Below, piece by piece: positions 37,349 through 46,811 of a stretch of DNA of 64,000 nt. Every line of letters begins with the position of its first letter. The first letter of the stretch is position 1. Below the pieces are notes generated by a model that did no database searches, had not been told where the DNA came from, and saw only the letters and a list, made by a program, of their open reading frames with translations. The stretch comes from Histomonas meleagridis (lineage: Eukaryota; Parabasalia; Tritrichomonadida; Dientamoebidae): positions 94,475-158,474 of the forward strand of contig WSYJ01000105.1 in NCBI GenBank assembly GCA_020186115.1, given 5' to 3'. The position numbers and the translations under genes are program-made.

Positions 37349-38079
37349 ATATATAATGAAATGTTTAATACGTGAAAAATTTACTTTCATGAGTCCATAA
37401 CTCCACACCATCGAATCAATGCAAACTAAAATTATAATAATTAATTCAACTATAGAAATACTTTGATAATATCGAAAAATTGTACAAAAACAACAGAATC
37501 ATACATTTCATCAAATTCCCAATTTCAAATCCAAATGATTTCATTTTTTGTTTAATAAGAGAACATATTATGGTTATTTTATTTATCATTTTTATCTTTC
37601 ATTTAAGAACATGGGGGAATAAAAAATAATATGATTAAAGTTGTTTAATTTTATTCATCTCCTTAAAACGCGTTTCGAAAAAAAAAAGCATTTGAATGAA
37701 ATAACCGCTAACGATAACGTAGTAATATCAATTCAAAAATCATTAATCTGAAACCCGTTATAATTTGAGCGCATCGTTTCGGTTTGTGTAAACAAAATAA
37801 ATAAAATAAAAAAAGAATAAATTCTTGTTATCTTTTTCTTTGTTATATTTATAAATCTTTTGATAAATTGATTTTACAAAATAAATCATGAAAAATATTT
37901 AGGCTTTTAAATGAATTTTAGGTCAATTGGCCATTTTCTTTAGATAAATCATTAGGACCAAATCTTTTCTACATAACACCTAAGCATAAAGAAAAAACTC
38001 TCGATAGTTTTCTAGAAAAAGTAAATTTTTTTACCATATACATGCACATTATATTTGACCAAGTTTCTTTTGGAAACGG

Positions 38080-38141
38080 GATTTCATTGACACTTTTAAA
38101 TATTCATATCAAAAAATCTATTTAAAAGTGTCAATGAAATC
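38080..38141. repeat. Perfect 23-bp inverted repeat with 16-nt loop
   Basis: 38080-38102 and 38119-38141 are exact reverse complements (GATTTCATTGAC... and ...GTCAATGAAATC), with a 16-base loop between them. As RNA it would be a stable stem-loop with no mismatch. It is not followed by a T run, so a simple terminator is unlikely. Confidence 0.9.
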
Positions 38142-38482
38142 GGCAGAAGAAAAAAACGGAGAAAAAAATGAAATTCTTTTCAATATTTTTATATTTTAGT
38201 AATATGTATCATGAAAACCATATGAGTTATATATGTAAATTATTAAAAAACGAAACAATTTATAATAATTTTTTTTGAAATTATTTGGTATCGAAAATAA
38301 CAAAAAGAAACAAAAAACTGCTTGACCCAATCAGAATCAATTTGACCCTAGATAATAGTTTATGAATTTCAGCCTCTGAAAGTAAGTAATGGTGGCTAGA
38401 GTTCTGAAAGTTATTTAACAATACCTCAAGTGAAATGAACTTTTGCGGTGTTGAACGTTTGTATAAAATTAGTCAGGAATTT

Positions 38483-38500
38483 GAACGGTTATAACCGTTC
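38483..38500. promoter_or_regulatory. 18-bp palindromic double Myb-like site
   Basis: GAACGGTTATAACCGTTC is a perfect palindrome made of two inverted AACGGTT half-sites, 69 bp before the first ATG of the BspA gene. CATAGGGAGAACGTTC follows directly. A dimeric or paired Myb-type factor is the natural reader. Confidence 0.6.
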
Positions 38501-38568
38501 ATAGGGAGAACGTTCTTATGAAAAAGTCATTTTTTACTCAAAAGGTTAATTATTGTTAAAAAAAACTC

Positions 38569-41349
38569 ATGCTTTCGTTTCTTCGATTGTTTCTAGTGTA
38601 TGCGCATTCAGTGGAAAATATTGGAAACCTGAAATGGAAGCCTTGTTTTACAAAAATGCTATGTCAAGTATCTAAAAATTCAAATGCTAGATCTCATCAA
38701 CAAATTCTTATGTGTCACTTATTATCATTTCCTACTATATCAAGCTCATCACCAGTTAGATCGCATTCTTATTTTTTTAATCCCATATGTTTAAAAATTC
38801 AACAATATTCTTCATGTTTATATTTCTTTGTTAATATCATTTTTATAATCATTTTACCAGTTATTTTATTTTTATATATGAAAATGGTAAATTTTAATTA
38901 TCAAAGTATTCCCAAAAATAAAATAATCAAACAAAAATTTATTTCCTTTATAAGTATATTTATACTCTTTTTTACATATTCATTTGAAACATATGTTTCA
39001 TCGACTCATACATTAACTATATCTAATTCAGATGATTTTAACCAAAGAACTCTTTTCAAAGATCAAGCCCAACATCTCATAGTTAATGGTGATATACAAG
39101 AAATTGTTTCAAATGCTTTTTATAATTGGGGTTCATTAGTTTCTGTTATAATTGATAATTCAGTTACATCTATTGGAAGTTTTGCATTCCAATTATGTTC
39201 AAACCTTCAAACCTTAACTTTAGGAAATAATGTTGAAACAATTGGTGATAAAGCATTCTCATCATGTTTCCAATTAACAGGTGTTACATTTAGCGAAAAT
39301 GTAAAAGCAATCGGTGATAATGCTTTTCAAGCATGTTTTCAAATCACCAATATTTATGTTCCAAAATCAGTTACACTTGGATCAGGTGCTTTTTCAGGCT
39401 GCACAAGACTTCAATTTATAGAAGTTTCGAGTGAAAATAAATATTATGTTAATGGGGATAATGGAATTCTTTTCAGCAAAGATATGACAACAATCATTTG
39501 TTATCCAGCAGGGCTAACGAGTGAAACATATGAAATCCCAAATTCCGTTATAATAATTGGTGGTCATGCATTTTATTTATGCAAGTCTTTAAAAAATGTC
39601 ATTATTCCAGAATCAGTTACAACAATTGAAAGTTCTGCATTTTCTTCATGTTCTGGTTTTGTACGTTTTACGTTTGGCGAAAATGTAAAAACAATAGGAA
39701 GCTCGTCATTTTATATATGTACATCATTAACTCATGTTACAATCCCAAAATCAGTTGAATCTATTGGGTCAGGTGCTTTTGCAGGTTGTACAAAACTTCA
39801 ATTTTTCGAAGTTTCTGATGATAATATGCATTATTCTAATATAAATAGCGGAATTCTTTTTAACAAAGATATGACAACAATTGTTTGCTATCCAATAGGA
39901 ATAACTAGTGAAACATATGAAATACCAAGTTCTGTTACAACAATTGGAGCTTATGCATTTTATCAATGTTCAACTTTTACGTCTTTCATAATTCCAGAAA
40001 CAATCACTAAAATTGAACAATTTTCATTTCATGAATGCAGTAATTTAGAATCAATTACTATCGGAAATAATGTTAACACAATAAATGGTTATGTATTTTA
40101 TTCATGTACTAAATTAGAAACAGTTACAATTGGAAAAAATGTTAAGTCATTTGGGATAAATGCTTTTGGCAGATGTTTATCATTAACAAATATCATAATT
40201 CCAGATTTAGTTACTTCAATTGCTATGTATGCATTTTATTACTGCACAAGTTTAAGTACAGTTACAATTGGAAGAAGCGTTACTTCAATTGGAGTTTATG
40301 CATTTGACAAATGTGATAATTTAAAGTGTATTTATTTCGCTGGATATGAGCCACCAACAGGTTCAAATGTATTTAGTACTTCGCTAGAAATACATGTTAT
40401 GACTTCAGATTTGTATCAAGGCACAGAGTTTTTTGGACTTGAGGTATCCAAAGGTTCATCAATTGCCGGATGTGATCAATACATATGGCCAACGCATACG
40501 TTTACAAAATCGAATTCATTCACCAAATCAAATACATTTTCACAATCCAATTCATATACGCAATCAAACACATTTTCTCAATCAAATACATTTACAAAAT
40601 CGAATACATTTTCTCAATCAAATACATTTACAAAATCGAATTCATTCACTAAATCGAATACATTTACAAAATCAAATACTTTTACAAAATCGAATACATT
40701 TTCTCAATCAAATTCATATACGCAATCAAACACATTTTCTCAATCAAATACATTTACAAAATCGAATACATTTTCTCAATCCAATGCACATATTAATCTA
40801 AATACTTTCACAGGATCAAATATAATAACAAATACATTTACATCATCAAATCAATTCGGAGCAACATATGTTGAAACAATAGTTTTCTCACAATTAATAT
40901 CGCAAACATTAGTTCCTAAATCGACATTTTCACAAACTATTACACTTTATATGTTTGATTCAACTTATTCTTATGTTGAAACGATATTTATATATTATAA
41001 ATACGAAGTTATTGAGTATACATTATATTTATCATATTACACAGGTTTCTATACGATTTTGAATCAAAATGCAAATGAAGATAATAATGAAAATAATAAA
41101 ACGAATGAAATCATAATCGGAGTATGCGTAAGTGTTGGTATTATTGTGATGATTATCATAGTTGTCATCTTGGCTGGAAAACTTCGGAATAGGAAACAAA
41201 GCACTTTCGAAAGCGAAATTGATGAAAACGTAAACTTTGGTAATAATACTTATGACATTTCAACAAATAACTTTGTTAATGTATCAAATGTTGAAGAAGA
41301 TCCTTTTGCAAAAGATTTCAGAGAAGATGATTTTGTTGTAAATATTTAG
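38569..41349 (+). CDS. BspA-like leucine-rich-repeat surface protein, 926 aa
   Basis: A hydrophobic signal segment (FISFISIFILFFTYSF, about 124-139) precedes many LRR_5 repeats (about 170-620; consensus VTxIGxxAFxxCxxLxxVTI). A Ser/Thr/Asn-rich stretch of FTKSNT-like hexapeptides follows (about 643-740). A second threonine/tyrosine-rich spacer, a transmembrane helix (about 848-868, IIIGVCVSVGIIVMIIIVVI) and a 55-residue acidic tail end the protein. Trichomonad BspA-like proteins are cell-surface proteins implicated in adhesion. The first 105 residues have no LRR or signal character, so translation may really begin at ATG 38878 or 38884. The TCATTTTACC element at 38849 would then be its Inr. 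Confidence 0.88.
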   Translation: MLSFLRLFLVYAHSVENIGNLKWKPCFTKMLCQVSKNSNARSHQQILMCHLLSFPTISSSSPVRSHSYFFNPICLKIQQYSSCLYFFVNIIFIIILPVILFLYMKMVNFNYQSIPKNKIIKQKFISFISIFILFFTYSFETYVSSTHTLTISNSDDFNQRTLFKDQAQHLIVNGDIQEIVSNAFYNWGSLVSVIIDNSVTSIGSFAFQLCSNLQTLTLGNNVETIGDKAFSSCFQLTGVTFSENVKAIGDNAFQACFQITNIYVPKSVTLGSGAFSGCTRLQFIEVSSENKYYVNGDNGILFSKDMTTIICYPAGLTSETYEIPNSVIIIGGHAFYLCKSLKNVIIPESVTTIESSAFSSCSGFVRFTFGENVKTIGSSSFYICTSLTHVTIPKSVESIGSGAFAGCTKLQFFEVSDDNMHYSNINSGILFNKDMTTIVCYPIGITSETYEIPSSVTTIGAYAFYQCSTFTSFIIPETITKIEQFSFHECSNLESITIGNNVNTINGYVFYSCTKLETVTIGKNVKSFGINAFGRCLSLTNIIIPDLVTSIAMYAFYYCTSLSTVTIGRSVTSIGVYAFDKCDNLKCIYFAGYEPPTGSNVFSTSLEIHVMTSDLYQGTEFFGLEVSKGSSIAGCDQYIWPTHTFTKSNSFTKSNTFSQSNSYTQSNTFSQSNTFTKSNTFSQSNTFTKSNSFTKSNTFTKSNTFTKSNTFSQSNSYTQSNTFSQSNTFTKSNTFSQSNAHINLNTFTGSNIITNTFTSSNQFGATYVETIVFSQLISQTLVPKSTFSQTITLYMFDSTYSYVETIFIYYKYEVIEYTLYLSYYTGFYTILNQNANEDNNENNKTNEIIIGVCVSVGIIVMIIIVVILAGKLRNRKQSTFESEIDENVNFGNNTYDISTNNFVNVSNVEEDPFAKDFREDDFVVNI
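40497..40800 (+). repeat. Tandem 18-bp coding repeats (FTKSNT/FSQSNT)
   Basis: About seventeen tandem 18-bp units alternate ACATTTACAAAATCGAAT-like and ACATTTTCTCAATCAAAT-like sequences inside the BspA gene. Near-identical blocks indicate recent expansion. They encode a Ser/Thr-rich stalk before the membrane segment. Confidence 0.9.
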
Positions 41350-42001
41350 TTAATATGGAGACGCAGACAAAATTTAAATTTTTTATATTTTTATAAATAA
41401 ATTCTATTAATCGATATAAGCGAAGAGCTGTGATAGGTTTTATTCGATCAATTTTTTTTTTTTAAGTTTTGAGAAAAATTGAAATTCATTGAGAATAGAA
41501 TTTCGAACATATCTCAGTATTTTATTTATCACATATATTCAAATGGACACTTGTGTGAAGTATATTTTATTTCGTTTTCTTCAAATATTTGGAATATAGT
41601 TTCAATTTAATTTTATGTCGAAAAATGTATTATATTAATTTCTTCATATCTTATTAATTTAAAGAAATAATAGCACTTCTTTCTTTTATATTAAAGAAAA
41701 AATCTCAAGAAATGATGAAAAGGTTTTTCAAAAATTCAATATTTCTCGAAATTTCTTGATGATTTTTTTTACTCTTGATAAAGTAAAGTAAAAATTTTTG
41801 ATTTTTTATAAAAGTACTTTTTCTCAAAAACTATCAGATAAAAACCAAAATGATTATGTTTTTCAATATGCATATAACATTTCCGACATACCATATAAAT
41901 TTGGTAATGAATCTATCGTGAGATTTTATAAATCCACCTATTTTTCAACTATCGTTCGTTTGTCGCTGACATGTGAAGTCAAATTCTCCATAACCGACCA
42001 A
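41350..42001. other. Intergenic, AT-rich
   Basis: The 3' flank of the BspA gene, then the promoter of the hydrolase gene. The frame that extends 200 bases upstream of ATG 42002 starts only at a TTG, contains no ATG, and looks non-coding. Confidence 0.4.
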
Positions 42002-42757
42002 ATGGAAAGCTCTTCGACCATAAAATTAGCATGTTTAGGAACACTTGGTTTTCATGATAGTGAGAAAGGACGCACAGCATGCTATATGATACCTGAACTC
42101 GGAATTGTTTTTGATTGTGGATCTGGTTTATTTAGGGTGATGAAAAATCTTCGAACAAAAGAAATTGACATTTTCCTTTCTCACTCACATGTTGATCATG
42201 TCGCAGGGTTACCAGTTCTTTTAGAAGTCTTTGAAGTTGGACATATCGAAAAAATACGTTTTCATTCAGAAAAAGATATTTTAAATGCTGCAAAGTCTCT
42301 TTTAGAAAGGCCTTATTTTCCAGTTCATGTTGAAATAGAGTACATTCCATTTGAAGACAACAAACCAATTGAACTTCCAAATGGATGTAAGGTTACATAT
42401 TTCAAATTAAATCACACAGATCCTTGTTATGGCTATAGGGTTGAAAGAAGTGATATTTCTTTTGCTTATATAACAGATACAACATCAAATGAAGAATCTG
42501 AATATATTAAAGATGTTGTTGGTGTCAAAGTATTAGCTCATGAAATGTACTGTAACCAAAGCCAACATGAAATTGCACCACATATAGGTCATACATCAAC
42601 ACTTGGATTGAAACAATTTGTTGATAAAGTTAAACCAGAAAAAGTTATTGCAATACACCATAATCCTAATGGTGATTTGGAGTCAATTGAGAAAGAAGGA
42701 CATGAAATGATTCCGAATTTAGTTTTTGCAAAAGATAATCTTGAAATCGATATTTAA
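42002..42757 (+). CDS. Metallo-beta-lactamase-fold hydrolase, RNase Z-like subgroup
   Basis: The 251-residue protein begins in the first strand of the fold (IKLACLGTLGFHDS). It has the metal-binding HSHVDH motif (H61, H63, D65, H66), a histidine in LNHTD (H138), aspartate D159 in ITDTTS, H197 in GHTST and HH at 219-220. This is a full two-metal set. The layout resembles the RNase Z/ElaC and phosphorylcholine-esterase branch of the superfamily, but the tRNase Z exosite arm is not evident, so the substrate is open. A compact form with no eukaryotic extension suggests bacterial ancestry. The start ATG follows GTCAAATTCTCCATAACC, an Inr-like context. Confidence 0.87.
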   Translation: MESSSTIKLACLGTLGFHDSEKGRTACYMIPELGIVFDCGSGLFRVMKNLRTKEIDIFLSHSHVDHVAGLPVLLEVFEVGHIEKIRFHSEKDILNAAKSLLERPYFPVHVEIEYIPFEDNKPIELPNGCKVTYFKLNHTDPCYGYRVERSDISFAYITDTTSNEESEYIKDVVGVKVLAHEMYCNQSQHEIAPHIGHTSTLGLKQFVDKVKPEKVIAIHHNPNGDLESIEKEGHEMIPNLVFAKDNLEIDI

Positions 42758-43284
42758 CAATCCTTTGTAGTAAACGAAACTTCACTCACCTTAAGGGAAA
42801 AGAATTGTCCTGAATCAACTCGAACAGCATTTGTTTGTTACTTTAAACTGAGCAAAAATCAAAATTGCCATTTTCCATAATTTTGGGTTTTTTTGAGGCA
42901 AAATAAAAAAGCCAAATAAAAAGTCAGGAAATTTCTTTTTCTTTATGTTTAAGGCTATATAATCAACAGCTTCAAACTTTAAATATTAAACCCATCAGAA
43001 TTTAACTGTTTCTATTTTATGTTTAATAATTTGAGATTTAATATATAGTTTCATACAAATTTTTTTTTCTTAATATATTTATTAACATGTCATTGCATGA
43101 GTAATATTTTGTTCTAACACATTTACAATGTATCATTTTACACATAATATTCGGTTGAATTTTGTTATTATTTATTTTTAAAATTAGTGAAAAATAATGT
43201 TTTGGAGAGCATTATCAAGGACAGCCCTTAAGAAAAATTGGTAAATAGTGCAACAAATTTGGAAAAAGTTACAAGTTTTTGCCC
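42758..43284. other. Intergenic between convergent genes
   Basis: AT-rich and non-coding. No structure seen beyond T and A runs. Confidence 0.4.
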
Positions 43285-45113
43285 CTATTCTAAAAGTAAT
43301 TTAACAATTTCATTGTGACCTCCCCTATATGCATACATTCGTGCTGTTCTAAATAATTTAAATAATTTCCAAATATTATTATGAAACATAAAATTATTAA
43401 AATAAATCCTAAATAAAACAAATAAATATCTTTTGCATTAATATCAATTCCTTCTTGTTCAAGAAGTAATTTAACTATTTCTGTATCACCTTTTGAAGAT
43501 GCCAAAATAAGTGCTGTTTCAAATATTTAAAATAATTTCCAAATATTATTATGAAACATAAAATTATTATAATAAATTTTAAATAAAACAAATAAATATC
43601 TTTTGCATTAATATCAATTCCTTCTTGTTCAAGAAGTAATTTAACTATTTCTGTATCACCTTTTGAAGATGCTTTTATAAGTGCTGTCCAAAATAATTTA
43701 AATAATTTCCAAATATTATTATGAAACATAAAATTATTATAATAAATTTTAAATAAAACAAATAAATATCTTTTGCATTAATATCAATTCCTTCTTGTTC
43801 AAGAAGTAATTTAACAATTTCTGTATGACCTTTTGAAGATGCCAAAATAAGTGCTGTTTCAAACACTTCTAATAATTTCCAAATATTATTTTGAAATATC
43901 AAATTATTATAATAAATACTAAATAAAACAAATAAATATCATCAGCATTAATATCAATTCCTTTTTGCTTTAAAATGTATGTAACAAGTTCAATATTTCC
44001 TGAAAATGAAGCAAAAACTAAAGTATTTACTGGAAGTTGATTATTTTTATGGAAATATTTTACAAGAAAAATATTTCCAATTTTTACTGCTTCATTAATG
44101 ATATTTTCATTAATTTTCATTCCTTCTTTTTCTAAATATATAAAAATTTCATAATTAAAATAAGAAATGCATTTTTCTCCTAATTCTTTTAATTGATTAA
44201 TATCTTCAATTTTATTTTCATAAAAATATTTAAAGATCTCATTTTGATGAAACATAATTGCTGTTTCATATGCACCTTCAAATGATGGATGATATTGTTC
44301 GCATAAATGAATGATTTCTTCATTTCCACCTGCAACAGCGTATTTACCTGTTTTTTCGACACTTGCATGATTCATAAGTAAATATTTAAAACATTTAACT
44401 GATGAAAAAAATGCTGCATAATCAATTAATGTAACATTTTTATGATTAATAAATGAATATCTTTCATAAAGTGATGGTTCAATTGTTTGATTAAAATCAA
44501 AATTTGATTGTGACGATATTTCTTGTAGTTTTTCAATTTCATCATTTCGAATTATTTTAGCAATTTCATTTGGATTAACTCCTTCTTTAATTAATTGTTT
44601 ATGAAGTTCAAAATCATTCTTTGATAGTTCTTCATAATCAATATTTTCTTGATCAAATAAATACTTATATTTATCTAATTTATCTTGATTAATATGAACA
44701 AAAAATGGATTAAATGTATTTTTGATGAATTTTGATTCAAGTAAATTATAATTAATCATGTAATTAAGTAAATAAAATGATTCTTGTGTGTTTTCTTTAA
44801 GTAAAAATTGAGCAAATAAATTTATTATTTTTGTGTTAATTTTATTATTTTCTTCATATTTTTCAATTTCTTGTAATAATCTCAAATATATATCAAAATT
44901 ATTACTATTAATCAGAAGAGATGTATATATCATTCGGTTTATAGTGATATCATAAGACATTGGATATTCTTTACAAAATTTGCTGATAATAAAATTTGAT
45001 GATTGAGCAAAATTATCTATATTCAAACCAAAGATTATGTTTTTGAGCGTTGTAAGTGTTTCCCATTCGTTTTGAGATTTCTGACTTGTTGTTGCTGTTT
45101 GCTTTTTGTCCAT
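43285..45113 (-). CDS. DUF3447/ankyrin-repeat gene with 170-bp unit array
   Basis: The first part (45113 to about 43945) encodes roughly 390 residues: NEWETLTTLKNIIFGLNIDN, a helical N-region, DUF3447 (IDYAAFFSSVKCFKYLLMNH, KYAVAGGNEEIIHLCEQYHP) and an ankyrin repeat ending KQKGIDINADD. Three complete cores then start at 43857, 43687 and 43517 (TALILASSKGHTEIVKLLLE and close variants). A short last core (TARMYAYRGGHNEIVKLLLE) begins at 43347 and stops at 43285-43287. Core spacing is exactly 170 bp. Spacers are the same family as at 7.2-8.9 and 20.9 kb; two lack the internal TGA but still shift frame. Removing 68 nt each restores an open array. The core and spacer boundaries are inferred. Confidence 0.65.
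43347..43950 (-). repeat. Tandem 170-bp ankyrin-plus-spacer units
   Basis: ATATCAATTCCTT recurs at about 43441, 43611, 43781 and 43951 on the plus strand, exactly 170 bp apart. The middle units differ at only a few bases, including inside the spacer, which points to recent homogenisation. Confidence 0.92.
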
Positions 45114-45545
45114 CTTGAACTAATAAACTACTCAATAACTTAGTATTGAATTTTGTGAATATTCGCTTTTTCTAAATTTTACTTGATCGGTTTCAGTTCA
45201 AAAAGTGAAAATCGTACCGATAACCGCCGGAAAGTGTGCAAACAGTTTGATCGCTTTTCTATAAAATGAACTAAGTCGAAGAACTTATCCATCAACAAAA
45301 TCAGATGCTCAAGAGCACCCATTTCTGAAGGACGTATTTTGTTGGTTATCACATGAATTAACAAAATTTATGTCGTTTTCAAAAACATAAATCTGACAAA
45401 ACATCGTAAGGTTTCAATGTTTATTGATCGTTATTCTCAATTTCCACACTTTTTGTCAAACAGTTTTAAAATGTTCCAAAAACTAAAAGGAAATAAGGAT
45501 AAAAAGTTTAAAACTATTCCAAAAAATTCTTTACCTTCCCATTAT
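45114..45545. other. Intergenic, nothing recognised
   Basis: Contains the promoter of the ankyrin gene (GTTCAAGATGG on the minus strand puts an Inr-like TCA next to the ATG) and the 3' flank of the saposin-like gene. The 61-codon frame here starts at TTG and looks accidental. Confidence 0.4.
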
Positions 45546-46811
45546 TTAGCATAATTTAACCTTCTTGCAAATTGTTTCAGCATCATACTTCTTGGTGATT
45601 AAGTCGATTATTGTTGGAAGGCGTTTTTCGATAATTGATGTGCAGAGTGTCTGAAGTTGAGTTAATGGGAGTTTCTTGCAGATTGATGTGTCAACATGAT
45701 ACTTGTCGATGACGTTTTGAGCCCATTTGACGACGATCTTACATACATTGCACCTATCAACATTAGAAATTCCGGCTGGGATTTCGATTTCGAGGTCGTC
45801 ATTGGCTGTTGTATACTTCTTGCAAACAGATGGAGCACGAAGAATACCAGCTGGTCCATACTTCCTAACGATTTCACTGTAACATTTCATGTATTGAACC
45901 ATACCTTCAAGTGTGCTGATTTCTTCTACTTCTTCATCTTCATCATTTGAGCCAATGCAAACGTTCTTGCAACGAACTGCTGCAACTCCTAGACCTAAGA
46001 CTGGGCCATGGATAACAACTTGAGCAGCAACACATGTAGCACATTGAGCGTCACCATTAGCTGATTCATCACCATCATTTCTATTATATAAGAAGTAACA
46101 GCTTTCATTAGCAGCTGTGAATCCTTTGTAAATGAACTTCTTTACACAGTCATTATATTCGAAGATATTATTGCTTTCTTCTTCAACTCCATTTGAGCAT
46201 CTGCTTGGGCATTGCTTGGCTGCATTGATTGGACCATTAATTGGGCCATATTGAGAAATCATTTGAGCAAGGCAGGAAGCATAGCATCCAACTGTGTCAA
46301 AAACACCGTTTTCGACTTCATCATCGGAGTTCTTTGCGCAAATGCTTGGACATTTCTTAAGGGCCATGACTGGACCTAAGACTGAACCGTAGATGGCAAT
46401 TTGTTGTGCAAGGCAGATGGCGCATGTAGCATATGAATTTTCACCAACTTCTTCAACATAATATTCTTCGTCGTTTGAACCGCAAAGCTTGATGCGTTGG
46501 CAGATGTTAGCCTTGGCGAGACCAGATGAAGCTAAGTTCATGATTGTTCCAAGGAAATTGTTAACGATTGAATTGCAAAGTGTCTTAGCAGCTGAGTTAG
46601 ATAACTTGTTGCAAGCTTTAAGTGCTGCGTTTTTGACGTATGATTGAACCTTGGAATTCTTTAATGCGGATTGAATTGCTGAAACAACTGTCTTGCAAAC
46701 TGAGCAAGCATCAGCATTAGAAAGTCCCTGTGGGATTTCGATTTTAGGAAGTTGTTTCGACAATGATTGAACAAGGAGAATAGCGAACATGAATGAATTT
46801 GACAACCGCAT
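45546..46811 (-). CDS. Secreted saposin-like protein with two SapB domains
   Basis: A signal peptide (MRLSNSFMFAILLVQSLS) precedes a first saposin-B domain (about 33-112; six cysteines, ACSVCKTVV ... KLCG). Three to four internal cysteine-rich repeats with the core YGPINGP or YGSVLGP (about 125-340) follow, then a second SapB domain (about 344-421; RCNVCKIVV ... KKVKLC). SapB domains bind or disturb lipids, and amoebapore-like members in protists act on bacterial or host membranes. Whether this one is pore-forming or a lipid carrier cannot be told. The internal YGP repeats with C-x2-C pairs are not a domain I recognise. An Inr-like TTCAATG overlaps the start codon. Confidence 0.85.
   Translation of the reverse strand: MRLSNSFMFAILLVQSLSKQLPKIEIPQGLSNADACSVCKTVVSAIQSALKNSKVQSYVKNAALKACNKLSNSAAKTLCNSIVNNFLGTIMNLASSGLAKANICQRIKLCGSNDEEYYVEEVGENSYATCAICLAQQIAIYGSVLGPVMALKKCPSICAKNSDDEVENGVFDTVGCYASCLAQMISQYGPINGPINAAKQCPSRCSNGVEEESNNIFEYNDCVKKFIYKGFTAANESCYFLYNRNDGDESANGDAQCATCVAAQVVIHGPVLGLGVAAVRCKNVCIGSNDEDEEVEEISTLEGMVQYMKCYSEIVRKYGPAGILRAPSVCKKYTTANDDLEIEIPAGISNVDRCNVCKIVVKWAQNVIDKYHVDTSICKKLPLTQLQTLCTSIIEKRLPTIIDLITKKYDAETICKKVKLC

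Larger units (their letters stand above)
37349..38568. other. 1.2-kb intergenic region with Myb-like sites and a perfect hairpin
   Basis: No gene seen. It contains CGCTAACGATAACG (37707-37720), which includes the TAACGATA form known as a Myb recognition element in Trichomonas, a 23-bp perfect hairpin at 38080-38141, and an 18-bp palindrome at 38483-38500. The length and the motifs suggest a complex promoter for the BspA gene downstream. Confidence 0.5.

Noticed and set aside
40433-40801. 122-codon frame rich in HxQNRIHF inside the BspA gene
   Set aside because: It is a shifted reading of the 18-bp FTKSNT/FSQSNT coding repeat.
45179-45364. 61-codon minus-strand frame between ankyrin and saposin-like genes
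   Set aside because: It starts at TTG, lies in a promoter region, and has no recognisable features.
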